From: Labrenzia sp. R4_2
GTDB taxonomy: Bacteria > Pseudomonadota > Alphaproteobacteria > Rhizobiales > Stappiaceae
Length of the DNA: 64,000 nt
NCBI RefSeq assembly: GCF_017743865.1
Contig: NZ_JAGHRJ010000008.1
Location: 62,001 to 126,000, forward strand
Direction of reading: 5' to 3'
Below the pieces are notes generated by a model. That model did no database searches and was not told where the DNA came from. It saw only the letters and a program-made list of their open reading frames with translations. A program made the translations under genes and the position numbers. Positions 26,992 through 35,663 of the stretch are shown here, one piece after another (position 1 is the first letter of the stretch; each line of letters opens with the position of its first letter).

Positions 26992-27462
26992 ATGATAGAA
27001 TTTGTTAAGAACAACTCAGAAATAATACTTGCGATTGCCGCACTGTTTAATGTGATCGCAGCAGGATTTGCCGCCTTCTCAACATACTTCGGACCGAGAA
27101 AAGCTGCTATTGCCGCAGAAAAACTTCGTCATCAGTCAGAAGCAGACACGCGTATTCGCCTTCAAAAGGAAGAGATATTTACTCGACTGATCGAATACTC
27201 AAACAAAATGGACGATCAAGAATTTTTGGGCGCGTTAAATCTTGTTCGAATTGTTTTCAGAGGAAATGATAATATAAAAAGAAAAATAAATGACCTTTAT
27301 GACGCCCTCTCAGATAAGAACATAAAGCCCAACGAACAAAATGTAGCAATGAACAACAAGTACATCTCATTACTAAAGGAAATTGCACTCGAAATAAAAT
27401 GGCATGATTATATTGAGTGGGATCGAGTATTAGATGGATATGGAAAACGCAAAATCATGTAA
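26992..27462 (+). CDS. Membrane-anchored hypothetical protein (DUF6680-like)
   Basis: A 156-residue protein with an N-terminal transmembrane helix (IILAIAALFNVIAAGFAAFSTYF), a basic stretch after it (GPRKAAIAAEKLRH), then a helical cytoplasmic part with KEEIFTRLIEYSNKMDDQEFLGALNLVRIVFRG and IKRKINDLYDAL. That pattern of a membrane anchor plus short helical bundle recalls DUF6680 proteins, but this is a tentative match. It is very AT-rich. It converges with the terminase gene three bases on. Likely cargo of the satellite rather than a structural protein. Confidence 0.6.
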   Translation: MIEFVKNNSEIILAIAALFNVIAAGFAAFSTYFGPRKAAIAAEKLRHQSEADTRIRLQKEEIFTRLIEYSNKMDDQEFLGALNLVRIVFRGNDNIKRKINDLYDALSDKNIKPNEQNVAMNNKYISLLKEIALEIKWHDYIEWDRVLDGYGKRKIM

Positions 27463-27464
27463 AT

Positions 27465-29252
27465 TTATTTCAACCAACTTGAGCGAATTATATTTTTTTC
27501 ATCGACGTGCGCCAACTGAATTCTGCCACATACGGCCGCCAAACGCTCATCCCAATTCACGTTAACAATCTGCCGGGCAGCGAAGGCGTAGACAACACAG
27601 TCCAAAGCTTCTGCGTCCCTTCCGGGAATGCGTTCAAAACGCCGTTGCGGCTGCCCGCGATTGTAGCGCAACACCGAACGTTCACTAGCCAACTGTTCGA
27701 ACCAGACCGGATCAAGCGTATCGGAAAAATGGATGGTGCTTCCTTGTGTAAGGCGCGTCGTCAGGTGAGCCTTGATGCTGTCCACACCCACAATCCAGAG
27801 CCATCCCCCTCGCTTGATCCCGGATTTTGATTTTTCGATCCATGGCCGATCCCCTCGGACTCCCTTGATTGCTAGTATTCGGCGATTGGAACGCGGGAAA
27901 CAGAACCGGTAAACATCTTCCATGGTCTGCCCGTCACTACTATCGACAGCGGCCGCTTCGATCCCGATCTTGCCGCCAAGCGGATGCGCGAACCTCGCCT
28001 TGAGAAGGCTGTCCAGTTCCGCCCAGGTATCGGAGTTATCCGGCAAGCCCCAAATGACGGCATGGCCAAGGACGTAAGCATGCCCGTCCCGGTTCCATCC
28101 CACATACGTCAATTCCAGCCGGTCGTGCTGCACGTCAACGCCAACGGTGATAACCAGAACATCTTCGGGAACGGAAACGAGCGAGAACGGCTTGGCGCGG
28201 CCTGCAAGCGCCGCTTCGTCCAGTTCCTGCCCTTCCATGCGCCACCCCTGTCCAAGGATCGTGTTGACGAAAACTTGCAGTCCTTCAGGGTCGTTTTTCG
28301 CAGCAAGGAATTCTTTCGCCAACGCGGCCCACGAGGCTTTTGCCAAGGGCGAAATAAGCGCATTCATTCGGAAGCCTGCATGACCGGTGATTTCCGGTTT
28401 AGTCGCTCGCCAGCGACCCGCATTGACCATTTGCCGCTTGTGTTTTTCCTCGACCACAGAACCACATGAAGGGCAGACGTAGTGTGCTCCGTCCGGTCCC
28501 CCCTCAGGCCAATGGATATCCTTCCATGTGATTTCGTGGAAGTCGCCACACTCAGGACATGGGACCTCGAAAACCCTTTGATCCGATTGCGCATAGGCTC
28601 GAAGGACGTGCGAAGTATCTTCAAGAACCGGTGTGCTACCCATGATGATCTTGCGGTTCGGGAAACTCAGTGTCCGCTTTTCCGCGAGAAGAACCGGACT
28701 TCCCTCCGCGCTGGATTCCATTCCGTCCGCTTCGTCGACAAACAGAATGCGCACATTGTGCCGGCGCAAGTTTCTGGGAGCCTTCGCAGCAACCACCTTG
28801 AGCGAACCACCGGGAAACTTACGGGATAAGAGAGTACTGCGACTGTTCGGGTCGCTGTCGGCAACCAGAAGCCCGGCGAGCTCTGGCGAGGCGGAGAAGA
28901 TCGGCTCGATATCGGAGACTACGTAGTCCCGGCAATCGGCCTCTGTCGGCAGTAGAGACAGGATCGGCGAAGGATCATTTGCAACGTAGCTGGCAAGCGC
29001 CCCGGTTAGAAGGGTGGAGAACCCGACCCGTACCGGTTTGACCAACGTAACCCTTTCGATGCCCGGATCGCCAATCGCATCGGCAATGGCCTTCTGAAAC
29101 GGCCACAGTTGCACTGGACCTGGGACGCTGGAAACATCACTCGGAAGCCGGACATTTGCCTCGATCCATTCCGAAAGCTTAAGGTTCGGCGGTGGCAGAA
29201 GGGACGCCAACGCCGTGCGGCGAACAGACTTGATGCATGCAAACTCAGTCAT
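27465..29252 (-). CDS. Terminase large subunit (gpA family)
   Basis: A 595-residue packaging ATPase/nuclease. It begins with the gpA-type MSEW-like region (KLSEWIEANVRLP), has a Walker A-like VKPVRVGFSTLL and Walker B ILFVDEADGM, a zinc-finger segment (CPECGDFHEITW and CPSCGSVV) and a C-terminal nuclease domain (VGVDVQHDRLELTYVGW, KGVRGDRPW, RDAEALDCVVYAFAAR). The ATG at 29252 overlaps the small-subunit stop and has GGAGG nine bases upstream. Powering DNA entry into the portal, it gives the element independent packaging. Confidence 0.93.
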   Translation of the reverse strand: MTEFACIKSVRRTALASLLPPPNLKLSEWIEANVRLPSDVSSVPGPVQLWPFQKAIADAIGDPGIERVTLVKPVRVGFSTLLTGALASYVANDPSPILSLLPTEADCRDYVVSDIEPIFSASPELAGLLVADSDPNSRSTLLSRKFPGGSLKVVAAKAPRNLRRHNVRILFVDEADGMESSAEGSPVLLAEKRTLSFPNRKIIMGSTPVLEDTSHVLRAYAQSDQRVFEVPCPECGDFHEITWKDIHWPEGGPDGAHYVCPSCGSVVEEKHKRQMVNAGRWRATKPEITGHAGFRMNALISPLAKASWAALAKEFLAAKNDPEGLQVFVNTILGQGWRMEGQELDEAALAGRAKPFSLVSVPEDVLVITVGVDVQHDRLELTYVGWNRDGHAYVLGHAVIWGLPDNSDTWAELDSLLKARFAHPLGGKIGIEAAAVDSSDGQTMEDVYRFCFPRSNRRILAIKGVRGDRPWIEKSKSGIKRGGWLWIVGVDSIKAHLTTRLTQGSTIHFSDTLDPVWFEQLASERSVLRYNRGQPQRRFERIPGRDAEALDCVVYAFAARQIVNVNWDERLAAVCGRIQLAHVDEKNIIRSSWLK

Positions 29253-29745
29253 TGCCAAGATCCTCCAGACAGGCTCGAATCTCTGCATCGAGCGAGGCGA
29301 TTTCCTTTGCGCAAAGGTGCGGGTGTTGCGACCGATAGCGTTCCGGGATGGCGAGAAGCCGTGAACGGATTACCCGCAGGATCTCAAGCCATTCCCGTTC
29401 CACGTCCTTTGCTGAAAGCAAATCACGGCGAAGCATGGCGTTCTTGAGGGCCGCATGGTCGGCCTGTTCCCGAACAAGGCGGGCGCGTTCATCGGCAACC
29501 GAGGTTTGAGCAGCAAGGGGCAAATCGGTTTGTTTGCTTTGAGCGGCCGAGCGTTTCGCATCAATGTTGTCCTGTATCCAGAGGGTGCCGCGCGCGACAT
29601 CGATCCGGCCATCGGCTTCGACCGGTAGGCCATCGCGGATCATCTGGGAGACGCGACCAGGGGAAACCTTCGCCAAACGGGCAAAGTCCGCCTTTTTCAG
29701 GGTTTTCGGAGCCTGTATCCCGCCTATGTCATGCATCCCTTGCAT
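29245..29745 (-). CDS. Terminase small subunit / DNA recognition protein (Nu1-like)
   Basis: A 166-residue protein with an N-terminal HTH (TLKKADFARLAKVSPGRVSQMIRDGLPVEADGRIDVARG) of the Nu1/gpNu1 winged-helix type and a helical C-terminal part (ADHAALKNAMLRRDLLSAKDVEREW) matching the region that contacts the large subunit. It should recognise the packaging site of the element's own DNA. ATG 29745 is used; ATG 29736 is also possible. It overlaps the large subunit by eight bases. Confidence 0.85.
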   Translation of the reverse strand: MQGMHDIGGIQAPKTLKKADFARLAKVSPGRVSQMIRDGLPVEADGRIDVARGTLWIQDNIDAKRSAAQSKQTDLPLAAQTSVADERARLVREQADHAALKNAMLRRDLLSAKDVEREWLEILRVIRSRLLAIPERYRSQHPHLCAKEIASLDAEIRACLEDLGND

Positions 29746-29835
29746 ATCTAACCTATTGTTCTGATTGACGTTTAGCTATCAATTTTAACTCAGAGGGTGA
29801 AATCTCGGGCGTTTCATAACCCGCAATCATCTGCG

Positions 29836-30627
29836 CTAGGAAGGACCCAATGCGGCTGGGCAATCGCCCTCGGCTCTTAGATGTTCAATGTCCTTCTTGA
29901 AAAACATGCATCCATGCTGGCCATGGTGATCAAAGATCGTAGTGGGACTGCCCGCCTGGTCCGGAGAGATCTTTGCCAAGCAAGGGAAACGAGGATCGTC
30001 AACTGAGATAAACTCGCCTTCACACTCAGAGCTGCCCCGTGCTTTCCAAAGCGAATATTGAGTTGTCCACGGAGGCGGATGCTTGCGAAGAGCTGGCCTG
30101 TAAGGCACCTGCCGCTCGGCCTCTCGCGCGGGCGCACGCGTTTGTTTTTTTATATTTATTTCTTTTTCTTTATTTTGAGTGACACCGGCGTCACCTTTTT
30201 TGTGCAGCGTTTGGCATGTTTTTGTGCTGCATTTGTCACCTTTTTGGTCCTTTGAAGTGACACCGGTGTCACGTTTTTCGGCGGTGTTTTTGCAACCGCT
30301 CGTATGGACAAAAACGTATTGGTTATTGCGTCCTCGCCCCCTATTTCGATCCACTTCAATATACCCTTCACGCTCCAAGGCATGTATCGCTCTTATGACC
30401 GTTCGCGGGCTCTTGCCGGTCTCTTGAGCAAGTGTGTCGATGTTGGGCCAGGCTATTCCGGTGACGGAGAAGAAGAACTTCAGAAAGACAACAGCGACAA
30501 CCTTGTCGCCATCCGTCAGATTACGGTCGCGCCCAACCTTTCCGATCCACTCCACCTTGTCTGAGTATTGAACCTTGTGGTGGTCGGCTGACATCTTTGC
30601 CCCGGGAAAATGAGCAACGTTGCTCAT
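29836..30627 (-). CDS. Replication initiator-like winged-helix protein
   Basis: A 263-residue protein. Residues 20-105 form a phage Rep-type winged helix (LTDGDKVVAVVFLKFFF, then IAWPNIDTLAQETGKSPRTVIRAIHALEREGYIEVDRNRGRGRNNQYVF), as seen in helix-turn-helix replication proteins of phages and satellites. The middle is Lys-rich and low-complexity; the C-terminus is unrecognised and has a His/Cys-containing patch (DHHGQHGC). A GTG/ATG-rich hairpin-prone stretch lies within the gene around 30180-30280. It overlaps the upstream 82-residue gene by ATGA. A separate helicase or primase is absent. Confidence 0.75.
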   Translation of the reverse strand: MSNVAHFPGAKMSADHHKVQYSDKVEWIGKVGRDRNLTDGDKVVAVVFLKFFFSVTGIAWPNIDTLAQETGKSPRTVIRAIHALEREGYIEVDRNRGRGRNNQYVFVHTSGCKNTAEKRDTGVTSKDQKGDKCSTKTCQTLHKKGDAGVTQNKEKEINIKKQTRAPAREAERQVPYRPALRKHPPPWTTQYSLWKARGSSECEGEFISVDDPRFPCLAKISPDQAGSPTTIFDHHGQHGCMFFKKDIEHLRAEGDCPAALGPS

Positions 30628-30872
30628 GCGGCCCCCTCGAGCTTGTCGGCCAGGACAAGAAGCTGGTAAACGACTTCGCTCTTCTCTGAAAAGATAGCCT
30701 CTGGATCGGTCCTTCTGCCGTTTCCAATGCGCTCAACTTGATGTGCAAGGTCACGCACTTCCTCGGCTACGAGGTTTGACAAATCAGTTGTAAGTGCTTG
30801 ATTTCCGTTAGATGGTTTGACAGGAGAAGCAGAGCTAAAGCATTGCATTTGCGGCAAAAACTCATGCATCAT
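30624..30872 (-). CDS. Small hypothetical protein whose start codon lies in the attachment core
   Basis: An 82-residue helical protein with no known domain (VAEEVRDLAHQVERIGNGRRTDPEAIFSEKSEVVYQLLVLADKLE). The ATGA overlap with the replication gene supports its reality. Its ATG pair at 30872/30869 falls inside the tRNA-derived repeat: the ATG at 30872 is the complement of the tRNA anticodon CAT. No good ribosome binding site precedes it; a later ATG at 30848 is an alternative. Confidence 0.5.
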   Translation of the reverse strand: MMHEFLPQMQCFSSASPVKPSNGNQALTTDLSNLVAEEVRDLAHQVERIGNGRRTDPEAIFSEKSEVVYQLLVLADKLEGAA

Positions 30873-30912
30873 AATCCGCGTGTCGGGGGTTCGAGTCCCT
30901 CTCCCGCTACCA
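30868..30912 (+). repeat. Attachment core, copy 2 (attR of island 1 / attL of island 2)
   Basis: Forty-five bases identical to the tRNA-Met 3' end including CCA, without an acceptor 5' half, so not a functional tRNA. It ends island 1 and begins island 2. Confidence 0.95.
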
Positions 30913-31210
30913 ACACCATTCCCAAGAAGATCAGATTTCTAGCGGATCAGCGTACGCTTTCTCCTGTCGGAGAATTATATCCGAGCGCCTTTCCATATTT
31001 GCCGCACATCGGATCCGCTTTTTGCATGACGTGGTTTGAGCTAGGATACAAAGTCTATTTTTGTTTTCACTAACGATCGAAACAAAGCCGGGTAGGCATC
31101 GGCAGCTTTTAGGCAGGAGGTCTCAGCAGCAGACCTTTACGTCGAAGAACGCTTCTGAAGGACACGGACCGGAGCGGCCTTTCTTGAGCCTTATGTCGAA
31201 CGTCCACTTG

Positions 31211-31951
31211 TCACAATGAAGCATTCTGTTTTTCGGTCTCCCCCTGCAGAATTTGCACAGCTTCGCTATAGCCCTCCGCTTTCAGCCAAGTCGGTCCGTC
31301 GGCCTCTATATGGTGCCAAATTTCAAGGTCATCTGCCGTGCGGATTCCGTAGCGCACGTTCTCAAGAAAGTATTGCTCATAGCCTCCATCCTGACCGAGC
31401 CAAGCGCCGGCGACGGACTGCGATCCGGGTGGAGAGGTCTCCGGTTTGGTGGCAGTGGCCAATATGATGTCCATGTCAGCCGGAGTGCCGTCGATTGTTT
31501 CCGGCCACGCAATGTCAAGTCCGCCGTCAGAGTTGACGACTGACAGCCCTTCCGCTCTGACCTGCCGGAAATGAGCGCGCCAAGCTGGCGCCAGTTTTTC
31601 GTCGGCTTCGCCTTCTCGAAGCAGCGCACCAACGCAGCCCCAGCCGCTTCCGATCGTCCCCGCCTTTGCGTTGGGAGCTTCCGCTTTCCAAAGGGCCGAA
31701 GTTTCGGCTTTCAGATCATCAATCGTTTCAATCTCGCGCTGACAAGGCACAAGAACCGCCCGGCCGAACGCGTCGCTTGACCTAAAGGTCATCGTAAACG
31801 TTCCACCACGCGAAGCCGACTTGCGACCGTAGTATATTGGTGCAGTGACTGAGATGCTTGAACTAATGTCCAAGTACCGTCTCCGCCATTCGTCCCGGCC
31901 GTTGTTATCATCCCAATAAAGCGAGCCTATGATCAAGATCCCACATTTCAT
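31211..31951 (-). CDS. Hypothetical protein
   Basis: A 246-residue soluble protein starting MKCGILIIGSLYWDDN. The first strand followed by GSLYWD loosely resembles the GYGSL loop of gamma-glutamylcyclotransferases, but downstream motifs do not match well enough to name it. The region GTIGSGWGCVGALLREG and the C-terminal DLEIWHHIEADGPTWLKAEGYSEAVQIL are the most complex parts. It has no membrane segment. It is the first gene of island 2 after 298 bases that contain nothing recognisable. Confidence 0.65.
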   Translation of the reverse strand: MKCGILIIGSLYWDDNNGRDEWRRRYLDISSSISVTAPIYYGRKSASRGGTFTMTFRSSDAFGRAVLVPCQREIETIDDLKAETSALWKAEAPNAKAGTIGSGWGCVGALLREGEADEKLAPAWRAHFRQVRAEGLSVVNSDGGLDIAWPETIDGTPADMDIILATATKPETSPPGSQSVAGAWLGQDGGYEQYFLENVRYGIRTADDLEIWHHIEADGPTWLKAEGYSEAVQILQGETEKQNASL

Positions 31952-32126
31952 AAGAGCAACTCAGTGTACGGTTACGGTAGAGCTGTGCTTGGCAGCCCGC
32001 TTTGCACCAACTGTTAGACAAGTCGCAAAGGTATAGCAAACGCCACATTGAGCTGGTCAGCAAATCACAGGATGCTCGGCTAGGCTTTGCGCCACTCTCT
32101 ACTGCGTTGTGATCAGGAAGTACTTG

Positions 32127-32570
32127 TCACCAGAAGAAGCTCCATTCGACACGAGCCGAGAGCTTATTTTCGGGCGCCGACAGGCGATGCCCCGCTTGAC
32201 CGTTGCAGATCGGGAAGGCGCCGTGTTTTTCTAGGAAATCGCTCAGAAAGAAACTCTCGACGTCAAACAGGTTGTCATTACCGTAGTTGCGCAAGACTTC
32301 GGATGAGTAGGTGGCGAATTTCACTTGGTGGTTTTTGGCGTAGTTCGAAATCCCCAAATTACCCGACTGCCCTGTGAGGTGCCCCCGCAAACGCATCGCA
32401 ATACTGTTCTGCTTTGACTCGCTCATACCGATATAAATCAGGCCCGAGGAGTGAAATGGGTAGGCAATACGCAGGTCGGTCAGGAAGATAAAGTAGATGC
32501 CCGCCACGCCCTGAACGAACTTGACCTCTTGCTCGCGGAAATTGTAAGTTCTTGTAAACACAATATTCAT
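32127..32570 (-). CDS. GIY-YIG-type nuclease domain protein
   Basis: A 147-residue single-domain protein. The GIY-YIG core is visible: GIYFIFL, then GLIYIGMSES, followed by SIAMRLRGHL with the conserved arginine, and a later Glu in DVESFFLSDFLEKHG as in the catalytic helix. ATG 32570 is taken rather than TTG 32576. It is transcribed divergently from the small gene/SMC pair, 29 bases apart, so the three probably form one locus. A DNA- or RNA-cutting role is inferred. Confidence 0.7.
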   Translation of the reverse strand: MNIVFTRTYNFREQEVKFVQGVAGIYFIFLTDLRIAYPFHSSGLIYIGMSESKQNSIAMRLRGHLTGQSGNLGISNYAKNHQVKFATYSSEVLRNYGNDNLFDVESFFLSDFLEKHGAFPICNGQAGHRLSAPENKLSARVEWSFFW

Positions 32571-32599
32571 ATACAAATTTTTAGCGGAGCCGTTGATCG

Positions 32600-32815
32600 A
32601 TGGCCATCGAGAAAATCCAGTCCGCCAGCGAAGTGCTGGACGCCTTCATGAGCGAACAAGCGCAAGATGAGAGCCTTGACCAGACTACCACGGCCGTCAT
32701 TGCCGGTCTGCGCGGCGATGACAAGCTCACCCGTACCAACCTCCTGCGCAAGCTCGACGAGGTCCGCAAGGCAGCACTCAAGGACGCCACCATGCAAAGC
32801 GAAGGCGGATCATGA
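32600..32815 (+). CDS. Small protein coupled to the SMC ATPase
   Basis: A 71-residue helical protein (MAIEKIQSASEVLDAFMSEQ at the start; then LTRTNLLRKLDEVRKAAL). Its stop overlaps the ATG of the ATPase gene (ATGA), so the two are coexpressed. No family recognised. Small partners preceding SMC-like ATPases occur in several phage-defence systems, which is the only hint to function. Confidence 0.7.
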   Translation: MAIEKIQSASEVLDAFMSEQAQDESLDQTTTAVIAGLRGDDKLTRTNLLRKLDEVRKAALKDATMQSEGGS

Positions 32816-35208
32816 CCAAGCTGCGCAAGCTCGCCGTCTCTGGGTTTCGTGGCGCACGTTTCGCGCTACCGCTCGATTTTTCAAATAAGAGCAAAAGCCT
32901 CGCCATCTTCGGCGAGAACGCCGCTGGAAAGAGCACCATCACCGATGCGCTGGAATGGTTCCTGACCGACCGCGTCGGGCATCTCTGGCGGGAAGACTGC
33001 AAGCAGGAGGCCTTACGCCACGTCCTGATCGCGGACGGCGAAGACAGCACGGTTGCGGTGGAATTCAACGGAGATAGCCTCGCAGGCGAAAAACGCCTCT
33101 CCTCTGCTCTAAAGACAAGTATCGACCTCGCCAACGACAACACGCGCGCCGTTGTCGAAGGGCTTCAGGACGACCGCATCATTCTGCGCCACGCTGACAT
33201 TGTTGCCTTTCTCGACCAGCAAAAAGGCGCAAAGCGCAAGGCCATCGCCGATATCATCGGTTATGAAGAGATCAACAAATTTAGGGATGCCATCCAGGGG
33301 ACGTTGAATGCGCTCAAACGCGAGCCAGCCTACACAGGTGCAAAGACCAACGCCGAGACACTCGCGGGCGACATGGTCCGTGACGTCGGCCAGATCGTGC
33401 CAGACCGGCAAGCATTCCTGACCTTCGCGCAAAATATTGTCGCGCCTTTCAAACTCGGCTCTGAAATCACGGATGAGGCCACTTTCGCAGAAGCCGTGAA
33501 AGCGCTGAACGCTATCGGCAACAGTGAAGAAAAAATCAAAAAAGCGCAGCGCCTAGACCAACTCGCCAAGTCATGCACAGCCCTGGCCGCCGACATCACC
33601 ACATTCGTCCGGGACGTCGAAGCCTTCGTCACCAGCTACAATTCACTCGCCAAGGAGCGCGAGAGCGTAAACCAACTCCGGCTGAGTGATTTCCTGAACA
33701 AAGGCCAAACCGTCATTGAGTCCGAGGACTATATTGATGATGCCTGTCCTTTCTGCTTAAGCGCTTACGAGCTTGGCGCCTTACAGAGCGAAGTCGCCAA
33801 ACGCATCGATGCCATGAGTGCAATTCAGAAGCGCCTCGATGCCGCCAAGACTCTGAAGGACGCGGTGCTCCAAGCTATCCTTTCCATCGAAATGCAGGCC
33901 AAGGCTATCGGTGGAAGCTACACCGACGTAACAGGATTTGATGACCTGAGTGCCGCAACCAAGACGGCACGGAAGCTCTTGCGGGCGGCGCATCAAGGCC
34001 TCACAGCCGCCTTCGACGGCCTAACGGTCTGCGAAGCGCCAGATGGCTTAGACGATTACATTGCGCGTCTCCAACATTGCTGTGAAACCGGTGCAGCCAA
34101 AGCGCAGGAAGAGGCGGGCAAACTGGGACTTAGCGAGCAGGAACAAAAAGCTGCGACCACACTATCGTCTCTCAGAACGTTGGAGGGCCAAGTCCAGGAC
34201 TATGAACGCGCGCAGCGCGTTATCGATGCCTATGAAGCGCAAATACTGACGCTGGATGCGGTCTTCGAGCGGTTTGTCACGGTCCAGAACGCGGCCCTTC
34301 AATCGGTTCTTGATACGATCAGTGCCGATGTCGGTAAGTTCTACGCGAAGCTCCATCCTGATGAAAGCGTCGACAATGTCCGCCTGACGATGGTGGGGGA
34401 GGAAGGGGTCGAGTTTCAGTATGCCTTCCACTGCAAGGAGGTTCAGCCGCCTCGGAAGTATCTGAGCGAAAGCCATCTGAATTCTCTGGGCGTGGTGCTC
34501 TTCCTCGCCAATGCCCGAATCTTCAACACGCAAGCAAAGTTTCTGGTGCTCGATGACATCGTCACCAGCTTCGACACCTCCCATCGCCGCCGATTGTTGC
34601 GCTTGCTGCGCGACGAGTTTTCCGACTGGCAGATCATCATTCTCACGCATGAGAGCGTCTGGTTTGAGATCATCAAGAGGGAGATGGCCCAGCACGGCTG
34701 GAAGTTCCACGAAGTCTGTGCTGACGGCCCCAACGGCATCGTGCTGGACGACTCCCCAGCCAGCCTCAAGGAAATCATCGCCCAGAAGAAGGGTAAGGAT
34801 GACGTCACCAATGATCTGCGCAAGCTTCTGGAGATGGTGCTCAAGGAAATCTGCGCCTCACTTGAGGTGAAGGTCGCCTTTCGGTTCAACGAGTGGAATG
34901 AGAAGCGCATGGCCGACGAGTTGATTAGCCAGCTTAAGTCCACGCTCGGTGACAAGTCTCCCGATCTCAAAAAGGATGCTGTGTTTTCTGATCTGGCGGG
35001 GTCCGCGCTCGTGGCCAATCTCGTGTCGCATCACAACGCAGACAAGATCGTGGGCGAGGATATCGATGTGCTTCTGGAGGACATAGAAAAGCTCGTTTCA
35101 CTGTTTTCTTGCCCCGAGTGCGAGCGCTATATTTCTGCAAGGATTGAAGTACCCGGCGAGAGAGCGATCTCATGTAAATGCGGAAAAACGCAAATTCCCT
35201 GGAAATAG
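32812..35208 (+). CDS. Rad50/SMC-like AAA ATPase with zinc hook
   Basis: A 798-residue ABC-type ATPase of the RecF/Rad50 group. Walker A GENAAGKST is at 34-42; a CPFC motif at 312-315 near the middle of the helical arms would form a zinc hook. The C-terminal half has the signature-like YLSESHLNSLG, Walker B KFLVLDDIVTSFD (about 576-588) and a histidine loop IILTHE. A zinc ribbon (CPECERY from residue 767, then CKCGK) ends the protein. Such proteins act on DNA ends or as sensors in defence systems (Lamassu LmuB and similar). The divergent GIY-YIG gene may supply the nuclease (inference). Confidence 0.85.
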   Translation: MTKLRKLAVSGFRGARFALPLDFSNKSKSLAIFGENAAGKSTITDALEWFLTDRVGHLWREDCKQEALRHVLIADGEDSTVAVEFNGDSLAGEKRLSSALKTSIDLANDNTRAVVEGLQDDRIILRHADIVAFLDQQKGAKRKAIADIIGYEEINKFRDAIQGTLNALKREPAYTGAKTNAETLAGDMVRDVGQIVPDRQAFLTFAQNIVAPFKLGSEITDEATFAEAVKALNAIGNSEEKIKKAQRLDQLAKSCTALAADITTFVRDVEAFVTSYNSLAKERESVNQLRLSDFLNKGQTVIESEDYIDDACPFCLSAYELGALQSEVAKRIDAMSAIQKRLDAAKTLKDAVLQAILSIEMQAKAIGGSYTDVTGFDDLSAATKTARKLLRAAHQGLTAAFDGLTVCEAPDGLDDYIARLQHCCETGAAKAQEEAGKLGLSEQEQKAATTLSSLRTLEGQVQDYERAQRVIDAYEAQILTLDAVFERFVTVQNAALQSVLDTISADVGKFYAKLHPDESVDNVRLTMVGEEGVEFQYAFHCKEVQPPRKYLSESHLNSLGVVLFLANARIFNTQAKFLVLDDIVTSFDTSHRRRLLRLLRDEFSDWQIIILTHESVWFEIIKREMAQHGWKFHEVCADGPNGIVLDDSPASLKEIIAQKKGKDDVTNDLRKLLEMVLKEICASLEVKVAFRFNEWNEKRMADELISQLKSTLGDKSPDLKKDAVFSDLAGSALVANLVSHHNADKIVGEDIDVLLEDIEKLVSLFSCPECERYISARIEVPGERAISCKCGKTQIPWK

Positions 35209-35663
35209 GATTTAATTCTAGTTCTTGCTGAAAAACGCTTGGGTTCGCTCTCACAAAACGAATTGTCACGTTTCCAATCTTTTCCGGGCCACGGAGCCGA
35301 ATGGCGTCCAGCCGCCAGTCCGACTGAAAGACCCGCGTCTTTGCGAGCTGATTGCTCACTGAGCGTGCAAGCGAAACGAACGTCCGCTGCCCGCCCAACC
35401 GCTCATTTCGCAGCGTTCCGAATGAACGTCAGCGTTGGGCATGAACCGTTGAAAGTCATGTTGCCGCATTGAAGAGTCTTTGCGGCCAACTGTCGGAAGA
35501 GCCTTGAGCCTAGGCGGCTCGCGGCGAGCTTACACAACTAAAAGGAATGCTCAAGCCATCGGACTACCAATCCGCTGCTCAAGCCGGATGGGACATCCTC
35601 TGATGTCGCTGAGCCGCCCCAAGCATACATCTCGGGACAGCTCACGCGCCATAGCTCAAAGCG
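35209..35663. other. Non-coding gap after the SMC gene
   Basis: A 455-base stretch without a supported gene. Short frames on both strands lack start signals. It contains GC-rich, degenerate sequence resembling decayed interspersed DNA, but no defined repeat, terminator or RNA gene could be identified. Confidence 0.4.

Larger units (their letters stand above)
19760..30912. mobile_element. Island 1: capsid-forming phage satellite (cf-PICI-like), 11.15 kb
   Basis: Bounded by identical 45-base tRNA-Met 3' ends. Contents: integrase, AlpA-like protein, DUF2190 decoration protein, gpW-like connector, protease/capsid fusion, portal, terminase large and small subunits, a replication protein and an accessory block. 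No tail tube, sheath, tape measure, baseplate, fibre or lysis gene is present in the whole interval. Head-and-packaging genes without tails in a small tRNA-integrated element are the hallmark described for capsid-forming PICIs. A tail-deleted prophage is the main alternative, but the compact order and intact replication and AlpA genes favour a satellite. Confidence 0.8.

Noticed and set aside
30868-30912. Possible second tRNA-Met gene
   Set aside because: Only the 3' half is present; acceptor 5' strand and D-arm are missing, so it is an attachment site.
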